DNA from: Gnetum montanum
Taxonomy: Eukaryota; Streptophyta; Gnetopsida; Gnetales; Gnetaceae
Direction of reading: 5' to 3'
Length of the DNA: 57,634 bases
Assembly (NCBI GenBank): GCA_015680685.1
Contig: MNCI01004792.1
Coordinates: forward strand, 873,725 to 931,358
Position numbers and translations under genes: made by a program. The notes beneath the pieces were generated by a model. The model was given only the letters and a program-made list of their open reading frames with translations, was not told the DNA's origin and made no database searches. Shown here in pieces: positions 32,742-44,260 of this stretch (positions within the stretch are counted from its first letter, which is position 1; the number at the start of each line of letters is the position of its first letter).

Positions 32742-34879
32742 TAAACTGTATAGAACGTATCAGTTAAAAGTTTTACTTTCTTCTCATGAACTTTTTATGT
32801 AGAACCTAGTTTTTCCCTGGTAACATGGTAGCATCCTTGGTTACTGAGATTTGTTAATAAATTTTACTATATAAATGTTTCACTGGATACACTAGAGTAA
32901 ATAGCAGATCTGGCAAATACCTATTTGGCAAACAAAGAAAATTTTTGGAACATTGAAAGGAAAGCTTACATACTGTTACCTGAATGGTGACCTCTATTAA
33001 CCTTGAAAATGCTGTTGGCCTCATTTTTCCAGAATGGTATGTTGTTAAACGGATTCAGTAAAATAGCTAATTGATTAATAGAAAAGCAGAATTGGTAGCA
33101 TAGCAAAACGAAATTGGTATTGCTTTTAACAAATATGATACTTCATTTCGCCCATTTGTTGCCGGAAATGACAAAATCAATCAGTGGTAGCATTTACATA
33201 TAGATATGATCTTTTAGCATTTCACTTTAAATATGACTGGATGCATTAATTATAGCTGGGTTGACTTTATCTCATGCCTTTACCATTTTGATTTATTAAT
33301 GCCTTCAATAGACTATATGTTTAAATTTCTGATTAAATTTATGTTCGCTCTTCTTTAAAGCCGTTGGTTTAAAGTTTGAAATTTTTTATTAATATTCACT
33401 TGTGCAGAGAAAAATTCTTGACATGAATTTTAAAGAAAAATAATGTACATTTTTGGTCAAGAAGTAATTGATGAAATAAGACCAAAAATAACAAGAATTT
33501 ACTCAAAGCATAGCACAGCAACCCTAAATGATTTTACAAAGTTGAACCTTAAGAAACAATGATAAAAATGTAACAATAGTATTATGAAGAGATAATATCA
33601 TAGTGTTGCAAAGGTGATTATTTTATTAGCATAATATTATCTCTCTAGGAGCCTCTTGGCATTGTCACTTCTATGCATGGATCACTGATATTAAAGGCAT
33701 GAAAGACTCCGCAAAAGACTCCCCAAAGAACATGTGAAGAAAATGAATTACAATGCTTACATCACACTTTCTTCAAAACATTTTTTGTATTTTGTGTAAT
33801 CTTTCTCTTTTAAAGACATAAGTTTTGTTGTTTGATGATGCTTTTAAATGTAATAATGTTTTAAATTTTCTTAAATAATGATAAGAAAATTTAATGGCTC
33901 ATAGTACACTGTAATAAATTTAATAGTAAAATTTAGGAACTTTGTTAATTTTTCAACAAATATAATATTACTACATTTTACTCTTAAAAAATGCATTTTC
34001 CTTTATTTTTATGGTGCAAGGGACTTCCTAAAAGGGTAAACAATAATTTGTCTAATATGTAAAGTTTAACAAAAGAAAAAAAAAACTTAAAAAAAAACTA
34101 AAATGGTAAAAAGTAAGGTAGTTGTCCTACATATAAGTTACCTAGAGCATAGAAAAAATATAGGTTCAAGACTATGGCTAGGGCTCGAAATTGATACTTG
34201 TATGCCTTTTTTTACCTTTTTGAATGAAAAATAACATTAAACTTCATAAGTAACAAATGTAATATAAAGTCTCTTGTCAATATCATTTAGGTGTATATTT
34301 AATTAGATATAATTCACATAGAAATAACCAACATTATATATGCTTTTAAAGTTAAAAAAAAGTTTATTCGAAGATGAAGAATGATAGAGTGATAAGATTG
34401 GACATAGATGTATGAAAGCCTATTAGAGAGATAGTGATAATTTGCTCAATAAAATTATTCAACAAGATCCAAGAGAAAGGGACAATGTCAAATCAATGGA
34501 GGAAAAATACTATATTATTAATCTACAAAAGAAACATAAATATGCAAGAAAAACTATGGTACTCATTTGCAAAAACAAGGGAGATTTACAAATCTTTATG
34601 AACTATATAGACATTAAGCATATGAATTGCATCATAAAGTTATGTGAAAAGGTTACAGGACAATGCTTTAGAAAAAAAAACATCAACTATTTTAAAGAAT
34701 CAATTTAAGTTTATATCTAGAAGATTAACTATCACAACTTAAAATTTTGCATAGATTTACTTATTTAATTTAATGCATGTGATTAATTTTTAATGTTGTT
34801 AGATGCATGTCAATAGATTAGCTCTAATTTTCTTATTAAGTCACATAATTATATTACTATTGTCACTATTATTACTATT
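32742..34879. other. AT-rich stretch without recognisable genes
   Basis: I see no domain, LTR pair or tandem array. The 88-codon frame at 34,442-34,708 is Lys-rich and unlike known families. Poly-A and poly-T tracts are common (for example 34,077-34,100). The region could hold intron or downstream sequence of the broken LRR gene. Confidence 0.5.
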
Positions 34880-35759
34880 TGATGAGTCATAGTTTGGCTG
34901 CATCGACAAGGCTTCATCGACTTGGCCCTATCAACTTAGCCTCGTCAATGCATCATTTCATGTGTCGACTTGGCCTCATCCTCACAAAGTCTGCTTTTGC
35001 CTATAAATACAAGCTTACCAGCTGCATTTATAGCATGTCTTGTCATAGTAGTAGCAGAGCTCTTACATTTTTTCCATTTAAGAGTTAGATTATTTTCCCA
35101 AGTGCCTGTAGTAGTAGTTATTGAGTGTACAAATCTTTATTCAAGCATTATTGTACCTGAGCACGACAGTGTGTATAGCAATAAAGATGAGCTTCTTGAT
35201 AAACCTTGTAGCATTTTGGATAGTTTAGATCTTTCATTCATGAATTTAATGTTCTTAGCCATTTATTCAATGTTTTTCATTAATTAAGCTAATTAAGATA
35301 GATAAGCTAAATAGACTAAGCACATAAGTATGACCGCTTCAAGCGTAAGCACATATTCACTTGGTAATCCCAACAACCTTATTGCTTGGTCCACCTAGTA
35401 GTAATGGATACGTGGGTTTAGGACATGTATGGAAAGTGGGAACAAATGCTTAAGTTAGGATTAATTAAGTATTAGTTAGTTAGTTAAATTGAATTATTCA
35501 TTAAATTACTTTATCTCTCTTTTCAAGCAACAAAACCATAAAACACAAAATGATAAAAATTATATGCCTCGATTACTCTTAACCATACCATTATGCTTCA
35601 CAAGTGTAATTGGGAAGATAATGGATGATCTTAGAGCAAGGTTCACTTCCTAGAAGAATAGTGCACTAGAAGACATAAAGTCCTTGGAATTCAACCAGAT
35701 CATGTGTGAACGCTTTGTGATTCATATGGTTGAGTGTAGGGGTATCTAGCTACTCATCA
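34880..35759 (+). repeat. Athila-type 5' LTR (880 bp), TGATGAG...CTCATCA
   Basis: The termini form a perfect 7-bp inverted repeat TGATGAG/CTCATCA. It is followed one base later by a tRNA-Asp-type PBS, so it is a 5' LTR. A TATA box GCCTATAAATAC lies near 35,001. U3 contains repeated TCGACTTGGCCTCATC-like blocks (34,900-34,985) that recur in the 40,546 copy. Only one intact internal unit (gag) follows. Confidence 0.88.
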
Positions 35760-35760
35760 T

Positions 35761-35778
35761 TGACACCATTGCCGAGAA
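35761..35778 (+). other. Primer binding site, tRNA-Asp type, decayed by G-to-A
   Basis: TGACACCATTGCCGAGAA aligns with the Athila-type site complementary to plant tRNA-Asp (TGGCGCCGTTGCCGGGGA, from memory). It has five differences, all G to A. It sits one base after the LTR end. Confidence 0.75.
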
Positions 35779-35929
35779 CTCTGTTGTTGAAACATGCGCT
35801 ATCTAGGATTAGTGAATATTATTTATATCATTAGATGAACTCAAGGTCCACATCACTTTCACATGACATATAACTACTCAGCACACTGATAATTTTATTT
35901 GTTTTGCAAAATGTCTTCTTCCCATAGGC

Positions 35930-37150
35930 GTGAAGATGTCAAACCACTAGTCCCACAAGAGTCCAAAGTGGTATATACTCATCCAGATAAGTACGTACTA
36001 GACTTCACTTTCATCCTACATTAGGATGAATAGCTATGATGGCGTGATATGGAGGGAAACATCGTCTTGCCCCTTGATCAATCTATGCCTAGGATGCTAT
36101 TTCAAACCCTTAAGAAGTTAGGCATCTCAAATCTTCATGAGGAATACTTTGTGGATGATCATGAAACTTGAGATTACCATCCCACTAAAACACAACGCAA
36201 GCAAGATTGACACCCAATAAAGCACCATGATCTTACAAAAGGAAAACATTTCAAAATTCCTTGTTCCTATTGAACCAAAGTGACAATGTGGATCCTCCTC
36301 CTAAGGGTTCTAAATATGAAAATTCTCCACCCTTTGTTATTGGTGATAAGGGTGTGACTTTGAGCCTACGATCTACTATTCATAAACCAAGTTTGGAAAA
36401 AAGTTACAGTCAAGGTAGGAACTCAAGTAAACATCATAATGGCAAGGGATCTAAGGATGGTGGTCATAATGAACAAAGAGGTGATGGTAGACACTGCGGT
36501 GGTGATGGCAGTCCACCTTCCTCTTCATCCTCTTATCTAATTCGGAACATACCTCTTCATCTTCTACTTGTCATAAAAGCCACCATCAAAATAATCATGG
36601 TGAAGGTGATAAATGAGACAATAGAGATCATCAAGGCCATCAAGAAAGTAGAGGTGACAAAAACCATCATCGGTGTCATTAACACAATCATGATGATGAA
36701 CCTCTATTGGAAACTCAAAGTAAGCTCAACATTGCATAGGCAGTAAAGATACAAACCAGGCATGTGAGAAATAGCTATATCAAGCACTTAGAAATGAATA
36801 ATATTCCATGACTTGAGGGGGGATACAATTCTAATCTGCAGAATCATCTACAAGCTTTCCATGATGTCTATGCCTTATAGAACATTGAAAATGACTAGTA
36901 GAAACTCAAGCTTTTCCCTAAGACATTCATTAAGGAAGCTGAGAGTTAGTACTGATCTTTGGAATCAGAATCCATTCACCAATGGAGTACCATGTTAGAG
37001 CTATTTAATGACAAATACCAGACATACTCCAGAGTGTCCAATCTAAGAAGGTAGATCCAAGGCTAGAAATAAGGAGCACATGAACCCTTGGATGCCATCA
37101 TGGGTAGATATTATTTGCTCTTACATCGATGCCCTAGTCATGGTTATTCT
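35930..37150 (+). pseudogene. Athila-type gag, first part (His/Asp/Gly-rich N-terminus and capsid)
   Basis: A likely start ATG at 35,930 reads MSSSHRREDVKPLVPQ and hits stops soon after. The frame at 36,261-36,530 (SDNVDPPPKGSKYENSPPFV) leads into a low-complexity segment at about 36,480-36,710 dense in His, Asn, Asp and Gly in one frame. The capsid follows across stops: YNSNLQNHLQAFHDVYA (about 36,828-36,880), LKLFPKTFIKEAE (about 36,905), SIHQWSTMLELFNDKYQTYS (about 36,975-37,030) and LLLHRCPSHGYS (about 37,115-37,150). The last matches the LLRxCPHHG motif of Athila gag. It is interrupted at 37,150 by a solo LTR. Confidence 0.75.
37146..37150. repeat. Target-site duplication of the Tat solo LTR (left copy, ATTCT)
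   Basis: ATTCT precedes TGAAACACC; the second copy at 38,752-38,756 follows the terminal CATTACA. Removing the LTR and one copy rejoins gag (CPSHGYS). Confidence 0.85.
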
Positions 37151-37259
37151 TGAAACACCATAAAAATTTCGAGGCCTCAACGGTTCAGCAAAATCTAGCG
37201 ATTCAGACAAGGAGTCACGACAAGGTGTGGCACAGTAGTTCCCTTTTCGGTTAAAGGTC

Positions 37260-37935
37260 TATCCTACCATGCTACGCAACATAGCACAAATAAATTTGAG
37301 AAGATAGAACAAGGCGATGGGTGCATAGCGGAGAGCCTTCAACTTTGCAAGTTTTTCATGTTTCGAAAATCCTAACTTTTGGCATACTATGCTGCATTGC
37401 ACAACATAGTGTAACGTTGCGTTATGCAGCGTAATGTCAAAAGGTAGTCCACCACAACATCAAAGATGGCAAACATTCAAGATTTCGATGACCCAGCAAA
37501 AATCTTAAGGTTTAGGCAACGATCTGCAGCATGTTGTGTATTTCAGCAAATTTTTCTTTCTCAGTTAAGGGGCCTATTACGCTACATTACGCAGCATGGC
37601 ATAATAAACCCCAGAAGGATTGATCAGAAATAGAGGAAGCATGGCGACAATACTTCAATTTTTTGCTGGTTCACTATTTTACACTGAATTATGCTATCCA
37701 GCATAATCTAGTGGGATGAAGCATAATCTAGTAGGATGCAGCGCAATCTAGAATGATGCAATGTAATCTAGTATAATGCAGTGTAATACAAGTAATGACG
37801 GAGATAGCACAATTCAAATATCAGTAGTTCACGTGCTACAATACGCTTTTTAGCGTATTGTAGCGTAATCCAAGAACAGTTTGTCTCCAAAAAACTCCAA
37901 ACAAGAGTGGTTTATGATGCATTGTGCTTTAGAGT
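37260..37935. promoter_or_regulatory. TACGC/GCGTA palindrome cluster in the solo LTR U3
   Basis: Dispersed motifs include GCTACGCAACATAG (37,269), TTGCGTTATGCAGCGTAATG (37,415), TTACGCTACATTACGCAGC (37,568) and the perfect hairpin CAATACGCT-TTTT-AGCGTATTG (37,839-37,860). They lie 180-780 bp upstream of the TATA box, as in element A. Some sites have decayed to TATGC or TGTAC forms (37,685-37,790). Confidence 0.6.
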
Positions 37936-38039
37936 GTAATACAGCATGGCACTGTAAGCTTCAACAACACATCAAGTCAATGACATTTTGTAGGTTCAGG
38001 ACATGCATCATCTAAACGGCATTTTTCTCCTAACCCTAA

Positions 38040-38050
38040 CCTTATAAATG
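38040..38050 (+). promoter_or_regulatory. Solo LTR TATA box
   Basis: CCTTATAAATG is followed by CTCCAGTTAATAAAG, aligned with the element A promoter at 5,270. Confidence 0.65.
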
Positions 38051-38751
38051 CTCCAGTTAATAAAGATCAAAGGGTTGGTAAGAAATTTCTCCTTAGATTT
38101 GACAAATTTTCTTTTTGAGTGATTTTTCCTTTCGTTGGCAATCATTGACAACTTTTAGCAAGGATTAACAAGAGAACAAAGAGGATTAGTAATCGCAAGA
38201 ATATCGAAGGCAATTGGCAAGAATCTTTAGTTAGAGATAGCCAGTTGATGGACATTCTGCTTCGGGTCTGACCTTCTTGTACCCGAATTTGCTAGAATAA
38301 GGTAAATCAACCTTTGCTTGCTTCTTCTTTAAAAAGCTTCCTTGTTGTTGACACGTGCTTCGCCTAAATTGAAGTCTACCTGTAATCGTTGTATTTAATA
38401 TATATTTTGTTGGTGAGTTAAATCCCAGATCTTGGGATTGCCTATGTTGTAAATCTGATCTCTTGTACCCTATTTACACAAATCTCACAAATCGCTTTAA
38501 ATCAATTACATCATTTTCAATTATCTACTAAGTTAACAATATTATATCTTCTCGTAAAGAACCATCATTTTATAATCCAAATATCACAAAAATTTTTACT
38601 AATAAAGTAAATCCCTGTTTAATCCACAAGATCATTCAGGGTACCTCAGATTCGTCTTCCCCAGCATGGCCCTCACACGGATCCGAGGTTAGAACTATGT
38701 ACACAGACTCTCATTCGGTGTTTTTAGCAATCGACATTTTTCGTCATTACA

Positions 38752-39602
38752 ATTCTCAAAGGGAATAGCTTTGCCACATCATAGATGGGTGCAAAGCTGA
38801 AACTAGAAGAACTCTTGGGGTTTATGCCCAAGGGAGACTATTTGAATTAAGAGCTCATTAGATCCAAAGGCTTATAGAGCAAGTAGCAAAATAAGAAGGT
38901 GAGTTCCAAAAAAGGGAAAGTGTAGAAGAGTATATAGGGATCCTTCCATTAGGAAACAGGAGGTTTGATTTTATGACAAGAATAAGTCATCATTCGATAA
39001 AGTGATAAACAGGAAAACCTTGACCATCCAAAAATATATTTTTGATATTTTGACAAAGGTTGATAAATTATGGAATACTTTGGATAAAAAAATTCCAAAT
39101 TGTTATGAAGATTGCTAAAGAATCCAAGAAGAAAAATAGTGATCATAACTATAGGAGATGAAAAGAAGCTAAATGTGCCTACTAGAGAGGTAAGGGCAAA
39201 GCTACTGTAGTAGAAGAAGTTGGGGACACAAACTCCGAAGATGATACTGGTTGTGAAATTTGTCAATACAAACATCCAAAGGGGTGTTGCCTCATGGTGT
39301 CACACTTACAAGAGTCTGGGGTGTACACATTGAATCCACAACTAGTAAGGAAGCAAGCACGTAGATAATTGTCTTATATTAAAGGAAATCCAAGGAAATT
39401 CCACCACCAACAACAACCTTATTACCCAAGTGGAGCTCCACCATGACCATATGAACAATATCAATAGTGGACCTAACCACAATCATGGGGAATGCCATTG
39501 CCAAGGCAACAATATCCTTATAGGCAACCAAATCCATATGGGTACTATGTTCAACAACCCATCTCTCCAAGAAGTTCTGCAAGCCACGTTTCATTTTAGC
39601 AT
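38752..39602 (+). pseudogene. Athila-type gag, C-terminal part (zinc knuckle and Pro/Gln/Tyr-rich tail)
   Basis: Gag resumes after the solo LTR. A zinc-knuckle-like GCEICQYKHPKGCC lies at about 39,250-39,291. After it, one frame is rich in Pro, Gln and Tyr (KFHHQQQPYYPSGAPP, then PRQQYPYRQPNPYGYYVQQP) at about 39,395-39,560, as in gag C-termini of this clade. Stops are frequent. It ends abruptly at 39,602 where the opposite-strand LTR starts, so protease and pol of this copy are missing. Confidence 0.65.
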
Positions 39603-40546
39603 TGATGAGTGGCAAGGTATCCCTACACCTAACCATATGAATCACAAAGAGTTCATGCAAAATTTGACCAAATTTTGTGGACTTTGTCATTTCCAATGCA
39701 CTAGTACTTTAGAAAGTGGTTCTAGCCCTAAGGTCAATCATTGTCCTCCCAATTACACTTGTGATGTGCATTTGTATGGTTAAGTGTAACTGAGGCATCC
39801 GATTTTTATCATTTTGTATTTTATATTTTGGGTGCTTGAAATGTAGGTAAAAGGAATTTAGTTAACTAATATAAATTAATTAATTAACTACTATTTAACT
39901 AATCCTAACATAAATATCCATTTCCACTTTTTGTACATGTCTTAAATCCATGTATCCACTACTAGGCAACCAAGCGCTATGCTACTGGGCATACCAAGCA
40001 ATAGCGTTGCTTGGATTACCAAGCGAATACATGTTATGTTTGAAGTAGTCATACTTATGTATGTAATCTACCTTGCTTAATTGTCTCATTAACGTGATAA
40101 TTGGAAAATATTCAATAACTAATTGAAAACATTTAATAAATACTTGGAAACAATAAATGCATAAATAAAATAGCTAATTTATCCAAAGTGTTGCAAGATT
40201 TATCAGAAGCTCGTCTTTATTACCACACACACTACATGCTCAGGTACACTAATGCTTGAATAAAGATCCATACACTCAATGACTCCTACTATGGGCACTT
40301 GAGGAAAACATTCTAACTTTCAAATAGAAAAAATGCAAGAGCTTCACTACTACTAAAATCTAGATTACCATAAATGTGACTGGTAGGCTTATATTTATAG
40401 GTAACGAATAGATACTATGTCGATGGGGCCTTGTCGATGTAGGGCAAGATGCATCGATGAGGCCTCATTGATGAGGCCTTATTGATGCAGGAAACTACAT
40501 CGATGAGGCCTTGTCAACACAACCAACCAACGATGACTCATCATAC
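39603..40546 (-). repeat. Athila-type 3' LTR, minus strand (944 bp)
   Basis: On the minus strand it starts TGATGAGTCATCG at 40,546 and ends at 39,603 with ACTCATCA. It aligns with 34,880-35,759 throughout, including the TATA box region (CTATAAATATAAGCC, near 40,395) and the CCTACACT/ACTCATCA end. A polypurine tract TTGTGGGGGTA abuts it at 40,547-40,557. Confidence 0.85.
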
Positions 40547-40794
40547 CCCCACAATTGAATGAAAACTTGTTCTCAAGTTCTTTTACAAAATTAAAAGGGT
40601 ATGGAATTATTGACTAACTATTCTTCAACAAAACAAACTTGACTGACTCGACAAAAGATGGAGTGCCCGAGTGTACAGATCAACACATTACAAAAATGGT
40701 GGTCTTCAAGACACAAAATTGAACACCATGATACAACTCTTCAAAAATTGGACAACACATTCCTTAATGATGTGAAGCATGTTGAAGAAGATCA

Positions 40795-43641
40795 AACATT
40801 CCCAGGCGGTGGTGGTTCTTGAGGCTCTGAGGGACCTTCACCAGCTTCACGCACTAGTGGTGGTTGAGGCAGCTTTGATTGTCTTACTCCTACTAAAACT
40901 TTAGGTGGGAGGCGGAAAGCATCTAGCAATGATTTCATTTTCTCCTCCTTACTCCTAGGATCATGCACCATCCATTTAGCTTCCCCAATGTGGGTTGGAA
41001 GGAGCACATCCCAAGGACACAAGATTTCTGAAAATAACTCCTTAGCATTGAAAAACTAGGCAATGAACTATTTGCATTCAATGTGAAATGCTCTCACTAT
41101 GTTCTTTAGCTCTTGATAGTCATTCATCCATATGGCTAGGTCCTTAGCAATAGATCATTAATCTGTGAATTGTCCTTTGAGAACTTTGAATTCAGCATTA
41201 GCAGTGTCAAGCTTTTACTTGGTTTCCTTGTGATGTTTGAACTCAACCTCATATAGCATATATGAGCTAGCCACTTGTTTCTCCAATTTTGACCAATACC
41301 AACTAGCTATCAACATTGCCTAGTTTTCACAACGAAGATTGGGCAACTCCATATACTCTATCATTTCTTTGATCTGCAACTCCTTCAAGTGAATCTCAAC
41401 TTTGTTGTAGGTGTCAATCCCATTAAGGATGGGCTACCACATATCTCTTCCTTGCTGGAGTTGCTAGAGGGCTTCATTTACTTTTACCTTTGCCATTTGG
41501 ATTTTTTTTCATTAATTTCCTTTTGCAAGCCTACCTAGTCCCTGTAGTGATTTTTCACTTTCTCAAACTTGAGAGCTTCATTCTTCCAGGCAACAATTTC
41601 AATGGTAGACTTTTGTCGTAAGGTGCATACCTCCTCCATTGATAGATTGTGATTCTCCATGACCAATTTCCTCAGTTTAATGTTAACTTTGGCAAGTTGA
41701 TCCTACTATTGATGAATGAATTCTTGCATTTGATCTCTTTGAGCATTAACATTCTGCAGGGGATGATTTTGCGCAGTCAATGCTTCATTTTCCTGGCACA
41801 TTTGATTCAACTCCTTTTTGATTGAGTGCATTTTAGCTTATGTCATGGATTTTTTGAAGATGGTTATTACTGCTTTCTCCTAAACCTTTTGAAATTGTTC
41901 TTGAAGCTATTTGATAGCTTCATCTCTTGTCATTGCTGGGCTGAGGATTTCTTGTTCTGCAAGTTAGGCATGAAGTTCAGAAACCTCCATAGCCAAGCAT
42001 TGATTTTGCTATTAGGTTTTTTCTAATTGCCCCTCCCAGATGATGCATCTACCCCTTACATTTAGTAGCTCCAACTGGGTTGCAATGATGTTCTTTGGGA
42101 GATCAAAGATGTTTGGAGTCGGTTGCCCAGTTCCTACAAGTTGTTCCATCAATTTTTCATGTTAACCTACATCTAACTTCTTATTAACCATGCCTGCAAA
42201 CATCTGTACATCTTGAAGTGTAGATATATCTAGTACAGATGCTGTAGGTGCATTCAATGCTTCAACTAAATAGTCATCTACACTTTTACCACTGTCTCCT
42301 ACCCTTGGTGCTACATCACCAATATAGTTGCCTCTTCACCTTCCTCCAATCTCACCAAGAAAGTGGCAGCATTCCTAGAGATTTCTGGGAATAGATGATG
42401 TGTTGCTAATGATACCACTACTTCTCGAGTGTTGGGATCTGACCTTGAGGCTAGCTATGTCCTTTGGGTAGAGAAAATGAAACCACCCCTCTCCATCTAA
42501 TTAACTATTTGGGCCACCTCATTAAGGTGACTCATTTCTAGCCGATACACAGATGGATCTACCCCACTTGTTCTTGCTTGCCGCTCTTGTTTACTCATGA
42601 TCTATTCTTGTATTTGATGCAGATACTCAAGGACTGCATGGGCCTCCAGTGTTTTCTATTGAGTGCGTGATGGAAATTGTAGCTCCTCTTCTTGAGTGGT
42701 TGTTGGTATCTTATCTTTCATGATTTATGCCCATGAGGCTAAGGAAGCATGCCTAAGAGTATCATTAGAATAGCAGATGATGCCTACCCTTTTACAAAGT
42801 TTTCTGATGAGGCACGAAAAGGGTAGGGTCTTCCTTCCATGTTCATTCTCTTTGAAATGCTTCTTAATCTCCAAATAGATTAGTTTTGGAAGGTTAACAA
42901 GAGATTTTCCACTTAGAGCAATGCATGCTCAAGCAGAGAAAGCAATCACCTTGCTTTCCTTCACTATTGGATTGAGGTGATAGGTCACAATATTGAAATA
43001 AATCCACTCCATCAATGTGAGTGCACCATACTCCTTATAGTCCACCCCATAGTATGGTCCATTCCCTTTTTTCCTCAGGATTACCTTTTGTTGATATCTC
43101 TACCAACTATGTTCTAATTTCTAGTAATCCTAGTGCCTGTGCAATGGCCTCCGCTGAGTAGGAAACTTGAATGTCCTTGATTTTTACAAAGGACCCTAGC
43201 CTTTGGCTACTCCAAAAGAGATAAAGCTCTTCCATGTACCATTTCCCACTAGACATGATGACTAGCCACATGGGAGAGGCTAGCAATTAGGTCTTGACAT
43301 CCCCTAGAGCTTTCTCCAAAAATGGCCCAAAGTTTATCTCTTGAAGAATTGATCTTTGGATCTCTTGAGACTAGATGATGTCTAGGCAGGCTTGAGTCAG
43401 AGTGACCTCAAGCCTTGGCATGGGTCTAGGCACTTCTCCTCATTGGGATTGTTCTATAGGCACTTTCTCCTCTAGAATTTGTTGAACAAATTCCACTGTA
43501 GGCTCCTCACGAAGAGGTCCTATTGCATGGGTCACCTCTTGTTGTTCTTAGCCTTGTTCCTGTTACTACCTTCCAAGTCTAGGTCACTTCTCCCATGGTT
43601 GTGAAGGTTCTCCTTCCTATGGACATTTTTGTTTAGGTGCC
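40795..43641 (-). pseudogene. Long degraded ORF downstream of pol in the Athila-type element
   Basis: Starting at the ATG at 43,641 (MAPKQK), one frame can be followed with many stops for about 2.8 kb to a terminator near 40,795. Near the start is VEFVQQILEEKVPIEQSQ. At about 43,240-43,140 a segment ends in FVKIKDIQVSYSAEAIAQAL, which resembles the V-x-F-S-x-E-A-I-N-x-x-L-G motif of the 'putative plant transposon protein' family found in Athila-type elements. The C-terminus (41,022-40,795) is Pro-rich (LRLPPKVL-like, then PPPPGNV). The position between pol and the 3' LTR is where Athila elements carry their extra ORF of unknown role. Non-functional. Confidence 0.5.
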
Positions 43642-44260
43642 ATCTATAATCATAATAAGACCATGGATTAGTAATCATTATGTAACCTTAAAAAAATTAG
43701 GATACCTTAACTCTTGAGGGTAGTTACACTTCGTTAAGTTGTAATTATGGCTAATTTAATTCACTTAATTATTATTTTTATTTATGCATTATCATTGATA
43801 AATCATCTTGGAGGTTGTTGGAAGGGATAACTGTCAAAAGAGTTGATATTTTTACTAACCCTTCGGGGAAGCTAGAAAACATTTTGAAAACTACATCGAA
43901 AACCTTAAGGTTTGTGGCACCATGATAAAGATCTTACCTTTGGTAAGTGTAGGATTGAAAAACAGAGTTATTTGGACAAATAATTTGAAAGTTATGGGCT
44001 TTGGATTGTTTTAGGCTCTAAAAAATTACAAAAATTCCTCGTGTGTTATGAGAAAATTGCAAAAAATTCCAAAGGGTCTGGTGGTATATATAGTATTTTT
44101 GCATTGCGTTGACTAGGCCTTGTTGATGCAGTTGTCAACCACCATTGACTTCTATTGACTTTAGTCAAACTTTCAAAATACAAGGAATTTTTTTGATGAA
44201 ATTGGGATCAACTGAAAGCTTAGAAGACCAAGAATAGTATAAAATCATGAGAAGAGGACG
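43642..44260. other. Non-coding leader of the degraded ORF / junction zone
   Basis: No ORF or domain is seen. GTTGACTAGGCCTTGTTGATG (44,109-44,129) recalls the GGCC/GATG-rich U3 blocks of the 880-bp LTR. The boundary with the element B LTR is placed near 44,260 by loss of similarity and is approximate. Confidence 0.4.

Larger units (their letters stand above)
37151..38751 (+). mobile_element. Tat solo LTR (1,601 bp) inside gag, with ATTCT target duplications
   Basis: It starts TGAAACACC and ends CATTACA, and is flanked by ATTCT at 37,146-37,150 and 38,752-38,756. It is homologous to the element A and E2 LTRs downstream of the TATA box (CTTATAAATG at 38,041), including AAAGGGTTGG and the U5 end, where CAGCATGGCCCTCACACGGA matches GCACGGCCCTCGCATAGA on the reverse strand near 47,870. 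No internal sequence is present, so the element was removed by LTR-LTR recombination. U3 contains several TACGC/GCGTA palindromes. Confidence 0.88.
39603..44260 (-). mobile_element. Athila-type element, minus strand, 3' part only
   Basis: A 3' LTR (39,603-40,546) is preceded on the minus strand by a polypurine tract and a degraded long ORF (43,641-40,795). Upstream sequence to about 44,260 has no recognisable pol; it ends against the LTR of a second element B copy. The LTR family is the same as at 34,880-35,759 and 24,376-25,231. The two facing LTRs (34,880 plus and 39,603 minus) belong to different, oppositely oriented copies. Confidence 0.72.

Noticed and set aside
34442-34708. 88-codon Lys-rich frame as a gene
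   Set aside because: Low-complexity AT-rich sequence; no domain or promoter evidence.
34880-40546. 34,880 and 40,546 LTRs as the two ends of one element
   Set aside because: They are in opposite orientation, and gag stops abruptly at 39,602, so they belong to different copies.
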